Assembly: GCA_027531255.1 (NCBI GenBank)
Contig: JAPZRU010000008.1
Location: 186,001-250,000 of the forward strand
Reading direction: 5' to 3'
Length of the DNA stretch: 64,000 bases
Source: Steroidobacteraceae bacterium
GTDB lineage: Bacteria; Pseudomonadota; Gammaproteobacteria; Steroidobacterales; Steroidobacteraceae
Below the pieces are notes generated by a model. That model was not told the DNA's origin. It saw only the letters and a list, made by a program, of their open reading frames with translations, and did no database searches. Each line of letters begins with the position of its first letter. Position 1 is the first letter of the stretch. Both the position numbers and the translations under genes were made by a program. This document shows, piece by piece, positions 47,645 to 56,700 of the stretch.

Positions 47645-49063
47645 ATGCCCTCCGACACCGGCCCCGCCGCCCCGTTCCGCCTCGAGCGCGACAGCATGGG
47701 CGAAGTCCGCGTGCCGGCCGACGCGCTCTGGGGCGCGCAGACGCAGCGGGCGCTCGACAACTTTCGCATCGGCGGGCCGCCGATGCCGCCCGCGTTCGTG
47801 CACGCGCTCGGGCTCGTGAAGTGGGCGGCGGCGCACGCGAACGCGGCGCTCGGCGAGCTCGAGCCGGCGATCGCGCAGGCGATCGAGGCCGCGGCGCTCG
47901 AGGTCGCGGCGGGGCGCCACGACGCGCAGTTCCCGGTCGAGGTGTTCCAGACCGGCTCCGGCACCAGCACGAACATGAACGTGAACGAGGTGATCGCGCG
48001 CCTCGCGTCGCGGGCCGCGGGCCGGCCGATCCATCCGAACGATCACGTGAACTGCGGTCAGAGCAGCAACGACTGCATCCCGACGGCGCTCCACGTCGGC
48101 GCGGCGCTGCTCTGCACGCAGACTCTGCTGCCGGCGCTGGCGCACCTGCGCGCGACGCTCGATGCGAAGTCCGCGGAGGTTGGGCACGTCGTCAAGACCG
48201 GCCGCACGCACCTGATGGATGCGATGCCCGTGACCTTCGCGCAGGAACTCGGCGCCTGGCGGTCGCAGGTGGACGACGGTCGTGCGCGGGTCGAGGCGGC
48301 CCTCGTGCGCATCCGGCGGCTCGCGCAGGGCGCCACCGCGGTCGGCACCGGCGTCAACGCGCATCCGCGCTTCGCCGCCGAGTTCGCGCGCGTGCTGTCG
48401 CGGCGCACCGGCATCGCCTTCGAGCCGAGCCCGAATCCGTTCGCGGCGCTGTCGTCCCAGGACGCGGCCGTGGAGTTGTCGGGCGCCGCGAAGGTGCTGG
48501 CCGTTTCGCTGCTCAAGATCGCGAACGACCTGCGCTGGATGAACTCGGGGCCGCTCGCGGGCCTCGGCGAGATCGCGCTGCCGGCGCTGCAGCCCGGTTC
48601 GTCGATCATGCCGGGCAAGGTGAATCCGGTGATTCCCGAAGCCGTAGCGATGGTCGGCGCCCAGGTGATCGGCAACGACGCGGCGATCACGGTCGCCGGC
48701 CAGTCCGGCAACTTCCAGCTGAACGTGATGCTGCCGCTGATCGCGCACGACCTGTTCCAGAGCCTCGCACTGCTCGCGAACGCGAGCCGTGCCCTGGCCG
48801 ACCGGGCGATCGCCGGGTTCACCGTGAACGAATCCCGCATCGCCGCGGCGCTCGACCGCAACCCGATCCTGGTCACCGCGCTCAACCCGGTCATCGGCTA
48901 CGACCGCAGTGCGGCGATCGCGAAGCGGGCGTACGCGGAGGGCCGCGCCGTGCGCGAGGTGGCCCGCGAGGACTCGGGCCTGCCCGAAGCGGAATTGGCG
49001 AAGCTGCTCGATCCCGCGGCGCTCACGCGCGGCGGCGTGAAGGCGGGTGGAGGCGGCGGCTGA
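47645..49063 (+). CDS. fumC: Class II fumarate hydratase
   Basis: 472 residues. It is an iron-free fumarase that interconverts fumarate and malate. Signatures are RVPADALWGAQTQRALDNFR (about 20-39), QTGSGTSTNMNVNEVIA (about 102), HPNDHVNCGQSSND (about 131), VKTGRTHLMDAMPV (about 184) and PGSSIMPGKVNPVIPEA (about 318, catalytic Ser loop). Length and order are typical. The 3' end overlaps the following Nudix gene by 4 bases (CTGA). Confidence 0.95.
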   Translation: MPSDTGPAAPFRLERDSMGEVRVPADALWGAQTQRALDNFRIGGPPMPPAFVHALGLVKWAAAHANAALGELEPAIAQAIEAAALEVAAGRHDAQFPVEVFQTGSGTSTNMNVNEVIARLASRAAGRPIHPNDHVNCGQSSNDCIPTALHVGAALLCTQTLLPALAHLRATLDAKSAEVGHVVKTGRTHLMDAMPVTFAQELGAWRSQVDDGRARVEAALVRIRRLAQGATAVGTGVNAHPRFAAEFARVLSRRTGIAFEPSPNPFAALSSQDAAVELSGAAKVLAVSLLKIANDLRWMNSGPLAGLGEIALPALQPGSSIMPGKVNPVIPEAVAMVGAQVIGNDAAITVAGQSGNFQLNVMLPLIAHDLFQSLALLANASRALADRAIAGFTVNESRIAAALDRNPILVTALNPVIGYDRSAAIAKRAYAEGRAVREVAREDSGLPEAELAKLLDPAALTRGGVKAGGGGG

Positions 49064-49758
49064 GCGCGCATCCACGGGGGCAGGCCCCCGAACGCATCGA
49101 CTGGCGCGCGCGACTGCGCACGCGACTGGCCGGCACGCAGCCGGGCCTGTCGGGCGAAGCGCGGCTGGCCGGCCTGACTTCGGCCGTCAGCCGGCGTTAC
49201 GCGCATCTCCTGCCGAACAACCCGCGCACCGCGGCGGTGCTCGTCCCGGTCGTCGATCACGCGGACGGACTCGCGATCCTGCTGACCGAGCGCGCCGCGG
49301 ACCTGCGCAACCACCCCGGCCAGATCGCGTTCCCCGGCGGGCGCGTCGAGGCGGGCGAGTCGCCGGTCGACGCCGCACTGCGCGAGACGGAAGAGGAGAT
49401 CGGGCTCGGGCGCGCGCACGTGGAAGTGCTCGGCTACCTGCCGGACCATCTGGTGATCTCGGGCTTCCGCGTCACGCCCGTCGTCGCGTTCGTGCGCCCG
49501 GGCGCGCTGCTGCGCCTCGACCCCGTCGAAGTCGCCGCGACCTTCGAGGTGCCGCTCGCATACGTGCTCGATCCCGGCAACCATCGGTCGCGAATGCGTC
49601 CGCTGGGCGACGGCCACGTCGAGGTGTTCGACATTCCGTTCGGCAAGCGCAACATCTGGGGCGCGACCGCCGGGATGCTGATGACGCTCTGCGCGCTGCT
49701 CGGCGACGCACCCGTCGAGGGCGGCGCGGACTCCGCGACTCCCGCGCCCCGCACCTGA
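49060..49758 (+). CDS. nudL: Nudix CoA pyrophosphatase (NudL-like)
   Basis: 232 residues if the start is the CTG at 49,060. In this frame no ATG, GTG or TTG occurs between the fumC stop and the conserved core, while CTG is preceded by GGAGG 6 bases upstream and overlaps the fumC stop as CTGA. The UPF0035/NudL motif LLTERAADLRNHPGQIAFPG and the Nudix box GGRVEAGESPVDAALRETEEEIG (given in parts) are intact (about 76-110). LPDHLVISGFRVTPVVAF and the C-terminal GMLMTL follow. It probably hydrolyses CoA or its derivatives. Confidence 0.85.
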   Translation: MSAHPRGQAPERIDWRARLRTRLAGTQPGLSGEARLAGLTSAVSRRYAHLLPNNPRTAAVLVPVVDHADGLAILLTERAADLRNHPGQIAFPGGRVEAGESPVDAALRETEEEIGLGRAHVEVLGYLPDHLVISGFRVTPVVAFVRPGALLRLDPVEVAATFEVPLAYVLDPGNHRSRMRPLGDGHVEVFDIPFGKRNIWGATAGMLMTLCALLGDAPVEGGADSATPAPRT

Positions 49759-49767
49759 GGATCCCCG

Positions 49768-50538
49768 ATGCCGATGCAGGAACTCCTCGACATCATGGCG
49801 CGCCTGCGCGATCCGGCGACCGGCTGCCCGTGGGACGTCGAGCAGACCTTCAGGACGGTCGCGCCGTACACGCTGGAGGAGGCCTACGAGGTCGTCGACG
49901 CGATCGAGCGCGACGACGTCGGCGCGCTGCGCGAGGAACTGGGCGACCTGCTGCTGCAGGTGGTCTTCCACGCGCAGATGGCGCGCGAGCAGGGCGCGTT
50001 CGACTTCGAGGCCGTGGTGCGCGGCATCTGCGACAAGCTGGTGCGCCGGCACCCGCACGTGTTCGGCGGCGCGCACGTGGCCGACGCGGCCGAGCAGACG
50101 CGGCTGTGGGAGGAGCAGAAGGCGCGCGAGAAGGCCGCGAGCGGCCGGGCGCAGGGCCTGCTCGACGACGTGCCGGCGGGCCTGCCCGCCACGACGCGCG
50201 CGGTGAAGCTCGCGAGGCGCGCCGCCCGGATCGGCTTCGACTGGCCGGATGCCGACGGCGTGCGCGCGAAGCTCGACGAGGAGCTGGCGGAGCTCGATGC
50301 CGCCCGTGGCGCCGGCAACCGGGACGAGATGGCGGCGGAGCTCGGCGACGTGCTGTTCGCGGTCGCGAACCTCGCCCGGCACCTCGGGATCGATCCCGAA
50401 ACGGCTCTGCGCGGCAGCAACGCCCGGTTCGAGCGGCGCTTCCGGCACGTGGAACGGCGCTCCGGCGAGACCGGCCGGCGGGAACTCGAGTCGCTGGAAG
50501 CCTACTGGCAGGAGGCCAAGGCCGCCGAGCGCGCCTGA
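49768..50538 (+). CDS. mazG: Nucleoside triphosphate pyrophosphohydrolase MazG
   Basis: 256 residues from ATG 49768 with GAGGATC upstream, close to E. coli MazG (263). Two MazG repeats are present. The first has PWDVEQTFRTVAPYTLEEAYE and the metal-binding LREELGDLLLQVVFHAQMA (about 51-69). The second has LDEELAELDAARGAGNRDEM and AELGDVLFAVANLARHLGID (about 190-209). It hydrolyses NTPs to NMP and pyrophosphate, cleansing pools and tuning ppGpp responses. The gene stands 9 bases after the Nudix gene. Confidence 0.94.
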   Translation: MPMQELLDIMARLRDPATGCPWDVEQTFRTVAPYTLEEAYEVVDAIERDDVGALREELGDLLLQVVFHAQMAREQGAFDFEAVVRGICDKLVRRHPHVFGGAHVADAAEQTRLWEEQKAREKAASGRAQGLLDDVPAGLPATTRAVKLARRAARIGFDWPDADGVRAKLDEELAELDAARGAGNRDEMAAELGDVLFAVANLARHLGIDPETALRGSNARFERRFRHVERRSGETGRRELESLEAYWQEAKAAERA

Positions 50539-50644
50539 GCCCGGGGCATTCAGCCACGGTTCAGTCGTCCGCGCCTACCGTCAGGCTCACGCTCGGGAGC
50601 ACGGCCGCGATGGGCGCGGCGGGCCCGGGCGAGGAGCCACGGGC

Positions 50645-51349
50645 ATGAGCACCTCGTCGATCGTCACCCACCCCGTCCGGACCCCGGGCGCGAGCCGCTG
50701 GCGCGTCGGCGCACCGGCGCTGGCCGTGGTCGCCGCGCTCGGCCTCGCCGCCGCGGCGCCCGTCGCGCATGCGGACGACGACGACCGCTACGAGTACGGG
50801 CACAAGCACAAGTGGAAGGACCGCGGCCGCTACGACGACCGCTACTACGACGGTGGCTACCGCGACGCGCGGTACCCGAGCAGGGGTTCCGATTACGCGT
50901 GGGCGCGCGTCGTGGACGTGCATCCGCGCGTGCGGCAGGTGCGCGTCGAGGTCCCGACCCGCGAGTGCTGGGACGAGACCGAGTACGCGGCGCCGCGGCC
51001 CCGGCAGGGCGTGGCGGGCCCGATGATCCTCGGCGGCGCGATCGGCGCCGCGGTCGGCAACCAGATCGGTCGCGGCGACGGGCGCCGCGCCGCCACGGTC
51101 GCGGGCGCACTGATCGGTTCCGCGATCGGTCACGACGTCGGCGAGCGCCGGCGCGACCGCTACGAGGGCCCGCCGCGGGCCTACACGGTCGAGCGCTGCG
51201 ACACCCGCTACGAGACGCGCTACGACGAGCGGATCGAGGGCTACGACGTGACCTACGAGTACGACGGGCGACGCTTCCAGACCCGCCTGCCGTACGACCC
51301 GGGCAACCGGATGCGGGTCCGCGTGGACGTCGCGCCGGCCGAGCGCTGA
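50645..51349 (+). CDS. Exported glycine-zipper 2TM-domain protein
   Basis: 234 residues from ATG 50645 with GAGGAG about 10 bases upstream. A signal peptide (VGAPALAVVAALGLAAAAPVAHA) precedes a region very rich in Asp, Tyr, Arg and Lys (about 40-85). The glycine zipper is GPMILGGAIGAAVGNQIGRG (about 121-140) and AGALIGSAIGHDVG, as in the 17-kDa rickettsial antigen family. The C-terminal part is beta-rich with paired cysteines (RECWDETEY, VERCDTRYETRY). It is probably envelope-associated. Such genes often accompany PhoPQ-like systems. Confidence 0.78.
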   Translation: MSTSSIVTHPVRTPGASRWRVGAPALAVVAALGLAAAAPVAHADDDDRYEYGHKHKWKDRGRYDDRYYDGGYRDARYPSRGSDYAWARVVDVHPRVRQVRVEVPTRECWDETEYAAPRPRQGVAGPMILGGAIGAAVGNQIGRGDGRRAATVAGALIGSAIGHDVGERRRDRYEGPPRAYTVERCDTRYETRYDERIEGYDVTYEYDGRRFQTRLPYDPGNRMRVRVDVAPAER

Positions 51350-51353
51350 GCGG

Positions 51354-51359
51354 TACACT
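51354..51359 (+). promoter_or_regulatory. Putative -10 element for a leaderless PepSY-phoP-like transcript
   Basis: TACACT, six bases, then ATG 51366. It would drive the PepSY gene and probably the regulator and kinase downstream. Confidence 0.45.
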
Positions 51360-51365
51360 GCCGGG

Positions 51366-51701
51366 ATGAACCGCCTGCCGCTCGCCGTCGCGTGTTCCCT
51401 CCTCGCGTGCCTGCTCGCCGCTCCGCCGGCCGGGGCGGCCATCGCGGTCGGCGGCGGCACGCTCGACCAGGGCGAGTCGTGGCGCACCGGTGGGCGGCAG
51501 CCGCTCGCGCGCCCGTACCAGTCCGGCATGAGCCTCGGCGCAGCGGTGGACCTCGTGCAGCGGCGCTACGGCGGCGCCCGGGTAGTCCGCGCGGAAACCC
51601 GCCAGGAAGGCGGCGAAACCGTGCATCGCATCCGGCTGCTGTCCGAAGACGGCCGCGTGTTCACCGTGTCGGTGAACGCGCGCACCGGGCGGATGGACTG
51701 A
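51366..51701 (+). CDS. Small exported PepSY-domain protein
   Basis: 111 residues with a signal peptide (LPLAVACSLLACLLAAPPAGA). The mature chain is a single PepSY-like domain: GMSLGAAVDLVQRRYGGARVVRAE (parts), then ETVHRIRLLSEDGRVFTVSVNARTG, ending in the usual D after TGRM. PepSY proteins of this size are common next to OmpR-type two-component genes, where they may inhibit proteases or sense envelope state. The regulator gene starts 16 bases downstream. Confidence 0.82.
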   Translation: MNRLPLAVACSLLACLLAAPPAGAAIAVGGGTLDQGESWRTGGRQPLARPYQSGMSLGAAVDLVQRRYGGARVVRAETRQEGGETVHRIRLLSEDGRVFTVSVNARTGRMD

Positions 51702-51717
51702 GCGCCGGGATCGGCTC

Positions 51718-52410
51718 GTGCGCGTACTGGTGATCGAGGACGAGGCGCTGCTCCGCGAGCAGCTCGCGCAGGCACTGCGCGGGGCGGGCTACACGGTGGA
51801 CGTCGCGGCCGACGGCACCGAGGGCCTGTACGCCTTCACCGAACTGCCGGTGGACCTCGCGATCGTCGACCTCGGCCTGCCGCGGCTCGGCGGCCTCGAC
51901 GTCGTGCGCCGCGCACGCGCGGCCGGCAAGCGCATCCCGGTGCTGATCCTGACTGCCCGCGACCGGTGGCAGGACAAGGTCGAGGGCCTGCAGGCCGGTG
52001 CCGACGACTACGTGACGAAGCCGTTCCAGGTCGAAGAAGTCCTGGCGCGCGTGCAGGCGCTGCTGCGCCGCGCCGGCGGCTACGCGGACCCCGTGTTGCG
52101 CGTCGGGCCGATAGCGCTCGACACGCGCACTCAGGACGTGCAGGTGGACGGCAAGTGGATCGAGCTCACCACCTTCGAGTACCGGCTGCTCGAGTACCTC
52201 GTGCTGCACGCCGGCGAAGTCGTGTCGAAGGCGGAGCTGACCGACAAGCTCTACGAGCAGGACTTCGAGCGCGACAGCAACACGATCGAGGTCTTCGTCG
52301 GGCGACTGCGTCGCAAGCTCGACCCGGACGACCGCTTCCAGCCGATCGAGACGCTGCGCGGCCGCGGCTACCGGCTGCAGGGCGCGCGAGAGACGCCGCC
52401 GGCCCGATGA
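51718..52410 (+). CDS. OmpR/PhoP-type response regulator
   Basis: 230 residues from GTG 51718. The receiver has VLVIEDEALLREQLA (acidic pair), the phosphoacceptor in LAIVDLGLPRLGGLDVV (Asp about 51), Thr in LILTARD and Lys in DYVTKPFQVEEVLARV (about 101). A winged-helix DNA-binding domain follows (FEYRLLEYLVLHAGEVVSKAEL and SNTIEVFVGRLRRKL, parts quoted). Close to PhoP in layout. The stop overlaps the kinase start as ATGA. Confidence 0.92.
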   Translation: MRVLVIEDEALLREQLAQALRGAGYTVDVAADGTEGLYAFTELPVDLAIVDLGLPRLGGLDVVRRARAAGKRIPVLILTARDRWQDKVEGLQAGADDYVTKPFQVEEVLARVQALLRRAGGYADPVLRVGPIALDTRTQDVQVDGKWIELTTFEYRLLEYLVLHAGEVVSKAELTDKLYEQDFERDSNTIEVFVGRLRRKLDPDDRFQPIETLRGRGYRLQGARETPPAR

Positions 52411-53759
52411 AGTCGCTGAGCGCGCGCCTCGTCGTGACGCTCAGCGTGCTGCTGGTCGTCTGCTTCGGCTTCCTCGTGGTCGCGCTCGACCTCGCGTTCC
52501 GCGAGCTCGCCGAACGCTCGCGGCGCGAGGTGCTCGAGGCCAACGTGCTGGCGCTGATCAGCCTCGCGGAACTCGACGCCGAGGGTCGCCTCGCGCCGCC
52601 CGGCCGCCTCGCGGAGCCGCGGCTCGAGACGATCGGTTCGGGACTCTACGCGGCGATCGTCGCGGCCGACGGCCGGGTGCAGTGGCGGTCGCCGTCGACG
52701 CTCGGCACCAGTTTCGATCTCGATCTCGAACTCGCGCCCGGTGCACGCTCGGCGCAGCGGCTCCAGGCGGCCGACGGCACGCGCCTGCTCGCGTTCGCGC
52801 TCGGCGTGGCGTGGGAAGGCGAGGGGCGAACGCCGCGCGACTTCGTGTTCGTCGCCGCCGAGAGCCTCGAACCCTACTACGCGCAGCTGAACCAGTTCCG
52901 CGTGCAGCTGCTGGCCGGCTTCGCGGTGATCACGGCCGTGCTGCTCGCCGCGGTGGTGCTGTCGCTGCGCAAGCTGCTGCGGCCGCTACGGCAGATCGAG
53001 CACCAGATCGCCGAGATCGAGGCAGGCGGGCGCGAGCAGCTGGACGGCCAGTGGCCGCGGGAACTGGACGGGGTCGCGTCGAACCTGAACGCGCTGCTGC
53101 GCGCCGAGCGCGACCGGCTGGCCCGCTATCGCAACATGCTCGGCAACCTCGCCCACAGCCTCAAGACGCCGCTGTCGGTGCTGCGCGGCCTCGTCGGTGC
53201 GCCGCCGGTCGACGCGCGCGCGGCCGGCGAGCAGCTCGACCGCATGCAGGAGATCGTGCAGCACCAGCTGAACCGGGCCGCGGCGACCGGCCCGGGCATC
53301 GGCGTCAGCGCGGTGCCGGTCGCACCCGTGCTGCGCGACGTCGCGGGCGCGCTCGCCAAGGTGCATGCGGACCGCGCGCTCGCGATCGACGTGGACGCCC
53401 CCGAGGAAATCCGCTATCCGATCGACCGCGGCGACTGCCTCGAACTCGCGGGTAACCTCGCGGACAACGCCTGCAAGTGGGCGCGCTCCCGCGTGCGGCT
53501 CTCGGCGTCGTCGTGGAGCGAACCCGGCTGGCGGCGCCCCGGGCTGCGGCTGCGCGTCGAGGATGACGGCCCGGGCATTCCCGAGGGCGAGCGCGAGCGC
53601 GTGCTGGGCCGCGGCGTGCGGCTCGACGAGCGCGTGCCCGGGCAGGGGCTCGGTCTCTCGATGGTGCGCGAACTGGTCGCGGCGCACGGCGGTCGTCTCG
53701 AACTCGGCACCGGCGGGCTCGGCGGGCTCGCGGTCGACGTCCGGTTGCCCGGCGCATGA
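52407..53759 (+). CDS. Membrane sensor histidine kinase (PhoQ-like)
   Basis: 450 residues from ATG 52407. Two membrane helices (VVTLSVLLVVCFGFLVVALD and LLAGFAVITAVLLAAVVLSL) flank a periplasmic sensor domain of about 130 residues, followed by HAMP. The H-box is NLAHSLKTPLSVLRGL (about 248), with the SLKTPL form typical of PhoQ. The ATPase part has NLADNACKWARSRV (about 350), VEDDGPGIPEGERERVLGRG and GQGLGLSMVRELVAAHGG. It pairs with the regulator just upstream. Its stop overlaps the hrpA start (ATGA). Confidence 0.92.
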   Translation: MKSLSARLVVTLSVLLVVCFGFLVVALDLAFRELAERSRREVLEANVLALISLAELDAEGRLAPPGRLAEPRLETIGSGLYAAIVAADGRVQWRSPSTLGTSFDLDLELAPGARSAQRLQAADGTRLLAFALGVAWEGEGRTPRDFVFVAAESLEPYYAQLNQFRVQLLAGFAVITAVLLAAVVLSLRKLLRPLRQIEHQIAEIEAGGREQLDGQWPRELDGVASNLNALLRAERDRLARYRNMLGNLAHSLKTPLSVLRGLVGAPPVDARAAGEQLDRMQEIVQHQLNRAAATGPGIGVSAVPVAPVLRDVAGALAKVHADRALAIDVDAPEEIRYPIDRGDCLELAGNLADNACKWARSRVRLSASSWSEPGWRRPGLRLRVEDDGPGIPEGERERVLGRGVRLDERVPGQGLGLSMVRELVAAHGGRLELGTGGLGGLAVDVRLPGA

Positions 53760-56700
53760 GTACGTCTCTGCCGCCCGACCTGCTGCTCGCCGACCGCCGC
53801 GCGCTGGAGCGCCAGCTCGCGCGCATCCGCGATCGCGAGGCGCGCCGCCAGCCGGCCGATCGCGAACGCGGGCGCTTCGCGACCGACCTCGCGACCGCGG
53901 TGCAGCGCGTCGAGCAGCGCCGTGCGCTGGTGCCTTCGATCCGCTATCCCGAGGAGCTGCCGGTCGTCGGCCGCCGCGACGAGATCGCGAAGGCCATCGC
54001 CGAGCACCCGGTCGTGGTGGTCTGCGGCGAGACCGGCTCCGGCAAGACCACCCAGCTGCCGAAGATCCTGCTCGAGCTCGGCGTCGCGGCGCGCGGCGGC
54101 ATCGCGCACACGCAGCCGCGCCGGATCGCCGCGCGCACCGTCGCGACCCGCATCGCCGAGGAGCTCGGCGTGCCGCTCGGCGGCGCGGTCGGGTTCAAGG
54201 TCCGCTTCACCGAGAAGGCCGCGCGCGACACGCTCGTCAAGGTGATGACGGACGGCATCCTGCTCGCGGAGATCCGCGAGGATCCGGAGCTGCTGCGCTA
54301 CTCGGCGATCGTGATCGACGAGGCGCACGAGCGCAGCCTGAACATCGACTTCCTGCTCGGCTACCTCAGGCGCCTGCGGCCGCGGCGGCCGGATCTCAGG
54401 CTCGTGATCACGTCGGCGACGATCGATCCGCAGCGCTTCGCGGACTTCTACGGCGGTGCGCCCGTGATCGAGGTGTCGGGCCGCACCTACCCGGTCGAGA
54501 CGCGCTACCGCCCGCTCGGCGCGGACTCCGACGATGCGTTCGACCCCGGCCTGACCGCCGGCATCGTGGAAGCACTCGACGAGATCGCGCGCGAACCCGG
54601 GGACGCCGGCCGCTCCGTGGCCGACGGCGACGTGCTCGTGTTCCTGCCGGGCGAGCGCGAGATCCGCGAGGCGGCGGACGCGATCTCCCAGGCCAAGGGC
54701 GACCGCGTCGAGGTGCTGCCGCTGTACTCGCGCCTGTCGTGGGCGGAGCAGCAGCGAGTGTTCGGGCGCGGTTCACGACGGCGCGTCGTACTCGCGACCA
54801 ACGTCGCCGAGACCTCGCTGACGGTGCCGGGCATCCGCGCGGTGATCGACTCGGGACTCGCGCGCCTCTCGCACTACAGCCCTCGCGCGAAGATCCAGCG
54901 CCTGCCGATCGAGCCCGTCTCGCAGGCGAGCGCGGACCAGCGGCGCGGTCGCTGCGGTCGCGTCGGCCCGGGCCTCTGCATCCGGCTCTACGCGGAGGAG
55001 GACTATGCGAACCGGCCACCGTTCACGCCGCCCGAGATCCTGCGCACGAACCTGGCGAGCGTGACCCTGCAGATGGAGGTGCTGGGGCTCGGCAGTCCTG
55101 CGGACTTCCCGTTCGTCGACCCGCCGGAGACGCGGCTCGTCAACGACGGCTACCGGCTGCTGCAGGAGCTCGAGGCGGTCGACGCCGATCGGCGCGTGAC
55201 GCCGGTCGGCCGCGCGATGGCGCGCCTGCCGGTGGATCCGCGCGTCGCCCGCATGCTGGTGGAGGCCGAGCGGCACGGCGCGCTCGCGGAGATGCTGGTG
55301 CTCGCGGCCGCGCTCTCGATCCAGGATCCCCGGGAGCGCCCCGCCGACCGGCGGCAGGCGGCCGACGAGAAGCACGCCGCGTTCGCCGAACCGAAGTCCG
55401 ACCTCGCCGCGCTGCTGAACCTCTGGAACGCGTATCAGGCGGAGCGCGCACGGTCGACGCGCAACCAGCTGCGCCGGTGGTGTGCGGATCGGTTCCTGTC
55501 CGCGGCACGCATGCGCGAGTGGGAGGAGCTGCACGCGCAGCTCGCCGAGACCGCGCAGGAACTCGGCTGGAAGACCAACCCGCAGCCGGCCGACGGCGTC
55601 GCGCTGCACCGGTCGGCGCTCGCGGGCCTGCTCGGCGGCATCGGCGAGAAGACCGAGCGCGGCGACTACCTGGGGCCTCGCGGGCTGCGCTTCCTGATCG
55701 CGCCGGGCACTCCGCTGCACGCGAAGCCCCCGCGCTGGGTGATGGCCGCGAGCCTCGTCGAGACCCAGCGCGTGTACGCGCGGCTGGTCGCCGCGATCGA
55801 GCCGCAGTGGATCGAAGCCGCGGCGCACCACCTCGTGAAGCGCGACTACACCGAGCCCGAGTGGGACGCGGAACGCGGCATCGTCGTCGCGAAGGAGAGC
55901 GTGACGCTCTACGGACTCGCGCTCGCCGCCGGCCGACGTGTGAACTACGGCGCGGTGAATCCGGCGGCGGCGCGCGAGATCTTCGTGCGCGAGGCGCTCG
56001 TGCACGGCCGCAGTCGGCTGCGCGCCGCGTTCCTCGACCACAATCGCGGGGTGAAGGCGGCGCTCGCTCGCGAGGAGGCCGCGCTCCGTCGCAACGTCGT
56101 GCTGGTGGACGAGACCGAGGAGGCGGCGTTCTACCTGGCGCGCGTGCCCGCGACGGTGCACTCGCTGGCGGCGTTCGAGCGCTGGCGCCGCGACGCGGAG
56201 CGCGCGGACCCGGACGCGCTCCGGATGCAGCCCGCGGACCTGCGTCGGCCGGATGCGCCGCCGCTCGACCGCGCGCGGTATCCGGAGCGCCTGCCGCTCG
56301 GCGGCAATCTCCTGCCCGTCGAGTACACCTTCGATCCGGAGTCGCCGAAGGACGGCGCGGCGGTCCGCGTGCCGGAGCCGCTGCTGCCGAAGCTCGCGCA
56401 GGGCGAGGTGGACTGGGGCATCCCGGGCTGGCTCGACGAGAAGCTGACCGAGCTGATCCGCGGCCTGCCGAAGCCGATCCGCCGCAATCTCGTGCCGGCC
56501 CCGGACGTGGCCGCGCGCGCGGCCCGCGAGCTCGAGCGCGAGCGCGGCGCGACCGCGTTCCTGCCGGCCGTGGCGGCGGTGCTGACGCGGCTCGCCGGCC
56601 AGCCGATCACCGCGGAACAGCTCGCCGCGGTGGAGCTGCCGCAGCACCTCAGGCTCGTGCTCGACGTCTACGATGCGGCCGGCCGCGTGATCGCGAGCGG

